The position numbers and the translations under genes were made by a program. Of a DNA stretch of 64,000 bases, positions 63,478-64,000 are shown one piece after another; the stretch's first letter is position 1; every line of letters starts with the position of its first letter. Under the pieces are notes generated by a model. The model saw only the letters and a program-made list of their open reading frames with translations, made no database searches and had not been told where the DNA came from. Source of the stretch: Betaproteobacteria bacterium (GTDB lineage: Bacteria > Pseudomonadota > Gammaproteobacteria > Burkholderiales > Ga0077523); the NCBI GenBank assembly GCA_016713305.1, contig JADJPK010000005.1:186001-250000 (forward strand), read 5' to 3'.

Positions 63478-64000
63478 ATGAACGCCATGTGGGAAGTCGT
63501 GATCGGGCTCGAGACTCACGCCCAGCTGTCGACGCAATCGAAGATCTTCTCGGGAGCCTCCACCGCTTTCGGGGCCGAGCCCAATGCGCAGGCGTGCGCC
63601 GTGGACCTGGCCCTGCCCGGGGTTCTCCCGGTGCTCAACCGCGGGGCCGTCGAGCGCGCCATCCGGTTCGGCCTCGCAGTGGGGGCGACGGTGAACCGCC
63701 GTTCCATCTTCGCGCGCAAGAATTACTTCTACCCGGATCTGCCCAAAGGCTATCAGATCAGCCAGTACGAGATACCCGTCGTGCTCGGCGGACACCTCGA
63801 CATTCGAGTCGGGGATGCGGCCAAGCGCGTGCGGCTGACGCGGCGCATCTGGAGGAGGATGCCGGCAAGTCCCTGCACGAAGATTTCCACGGCATGAGCG
63901 GCATCGATCTCAACCGCGCGGGAACGCCGCTGCTGGAGATCGTCACGGAACCGGACATGCGCTCTTCCGCCGAGGCGGTGGCCTACGCAAGAGCCTTGCA
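63478..64000 (+). CDS. gatB: Aspartyl/glutamyl-tRNA amidotransferase subunit B (partial, frameshifted)
   Basis: The N-terminal part of GatB. Family blocks WEVVIGLETHAQLSTQSKIF, GASTAFGAEPNAQ, DLALPGVLPVLN and FYPDLPKGYQISQYEIPVV are clear. The frame breaks at 63842-63843; adding one G gives RLTRAHLEEDAGKSLHEDFH, and the sequence goes on with SGIDLNRAGTPLLEIVTEPD to the window end. The essential role makes a sequence error likely. The start is ATG 63478; ATG 63487 is an alternative. The rest of the gene lies beyond 64000. Confidence 0.9.

Noticed and set aside
63478..64000. gatB as a true pseudogene
   Set aside because: The break is a single missing G, and sequence on both sides is well conserved GatB. 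With gatA and gatC intact, an error is more likely.

Overview
This 64 kb window is GC-rich, densely coded chromosomal DNA, most likely from a betaproteobacterium. The best taxonomic pointer is the right end: mreB-mreC-mreD-mrdA-rodA-rlpA on the minus strand, divergent from gatC-gatA-gatB, an arrangement typical of Betaproteobacteria. A liv amino-acid transporter, c-type cytochromes and ornithine-lipid genes agree. I saw no tRNA, rRNA, CRISPR array or intact insertion sequence.

Layout. 0.5-2.2 kb: a PQQ-type sugar dehydrogenase and a small cytochrome c. 2.3-10.2 kb: an eight-gene, translationally coupled ebo cluster (EboF, A, B, D, E, C homologues) that begins with an FMN-dependent type 2 isopentenyl-diphosphate isomerase homologue and ends with a ferredoxin. 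10.4-15.6 kb: an HTH fragment, then a five-gene exporter operon (adaptor, permease, ATPase, DUF481 protein, PagL-like lipase). 15.8-19.5 kb: GFA protein, fatty acid hydroxylase with a GntR regulator, EF-hand protein, methyltransferase. 19.6-24.4 kb: liv transporter with a fused LivM-LivG. 24.6-28.3 kb: MBL hydrolase and a GGDEF-EAL protein. 28.4-32.6 kb: a complete nickel-pincer cofactor set (larB, larE, larC) with a LarA-family racemase. 32.9-39.8 kb: glycogen genes glgA, glgB, glgC and a GH57 enzyme. 39.9-50.2 kb: a defence island with type I restriction-modification genes plus a NYN/OST-HTH protein, a DUF262-DUF1524 (GmrSD-like) nuclease and a Fic protein. 50.6-53.6 kb: cytochrome c, apaH, olsA, olsB. 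53.8-61.5 kb: PfkB kinase, rlpA and the rod-shape genes. 61.7-64 kb: gatCAB, with gatB running off the end.

Two regions could be under-described systems. The ebo cluster has core genes implicated elsewhere in moving small molecules to the periplasm; here it has its own isoprenoid-isomerase homologue, a ferredoxin and a neighbouring periplasmic redox pair, but no recognisable natural-product synthase. The defence island mixes a type I system with three further effector-type proteins, several joined by 4-nt overlaps.

Caution on quality: at least eleven single-gene frameshifts are visible, many at short G or C runs, including in genes expected to be essential (mrdA at its active site, gatB). 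I read most of them as sequence errors rather than gene decay, and I give frameshifted genes as one feature spanning both frames.
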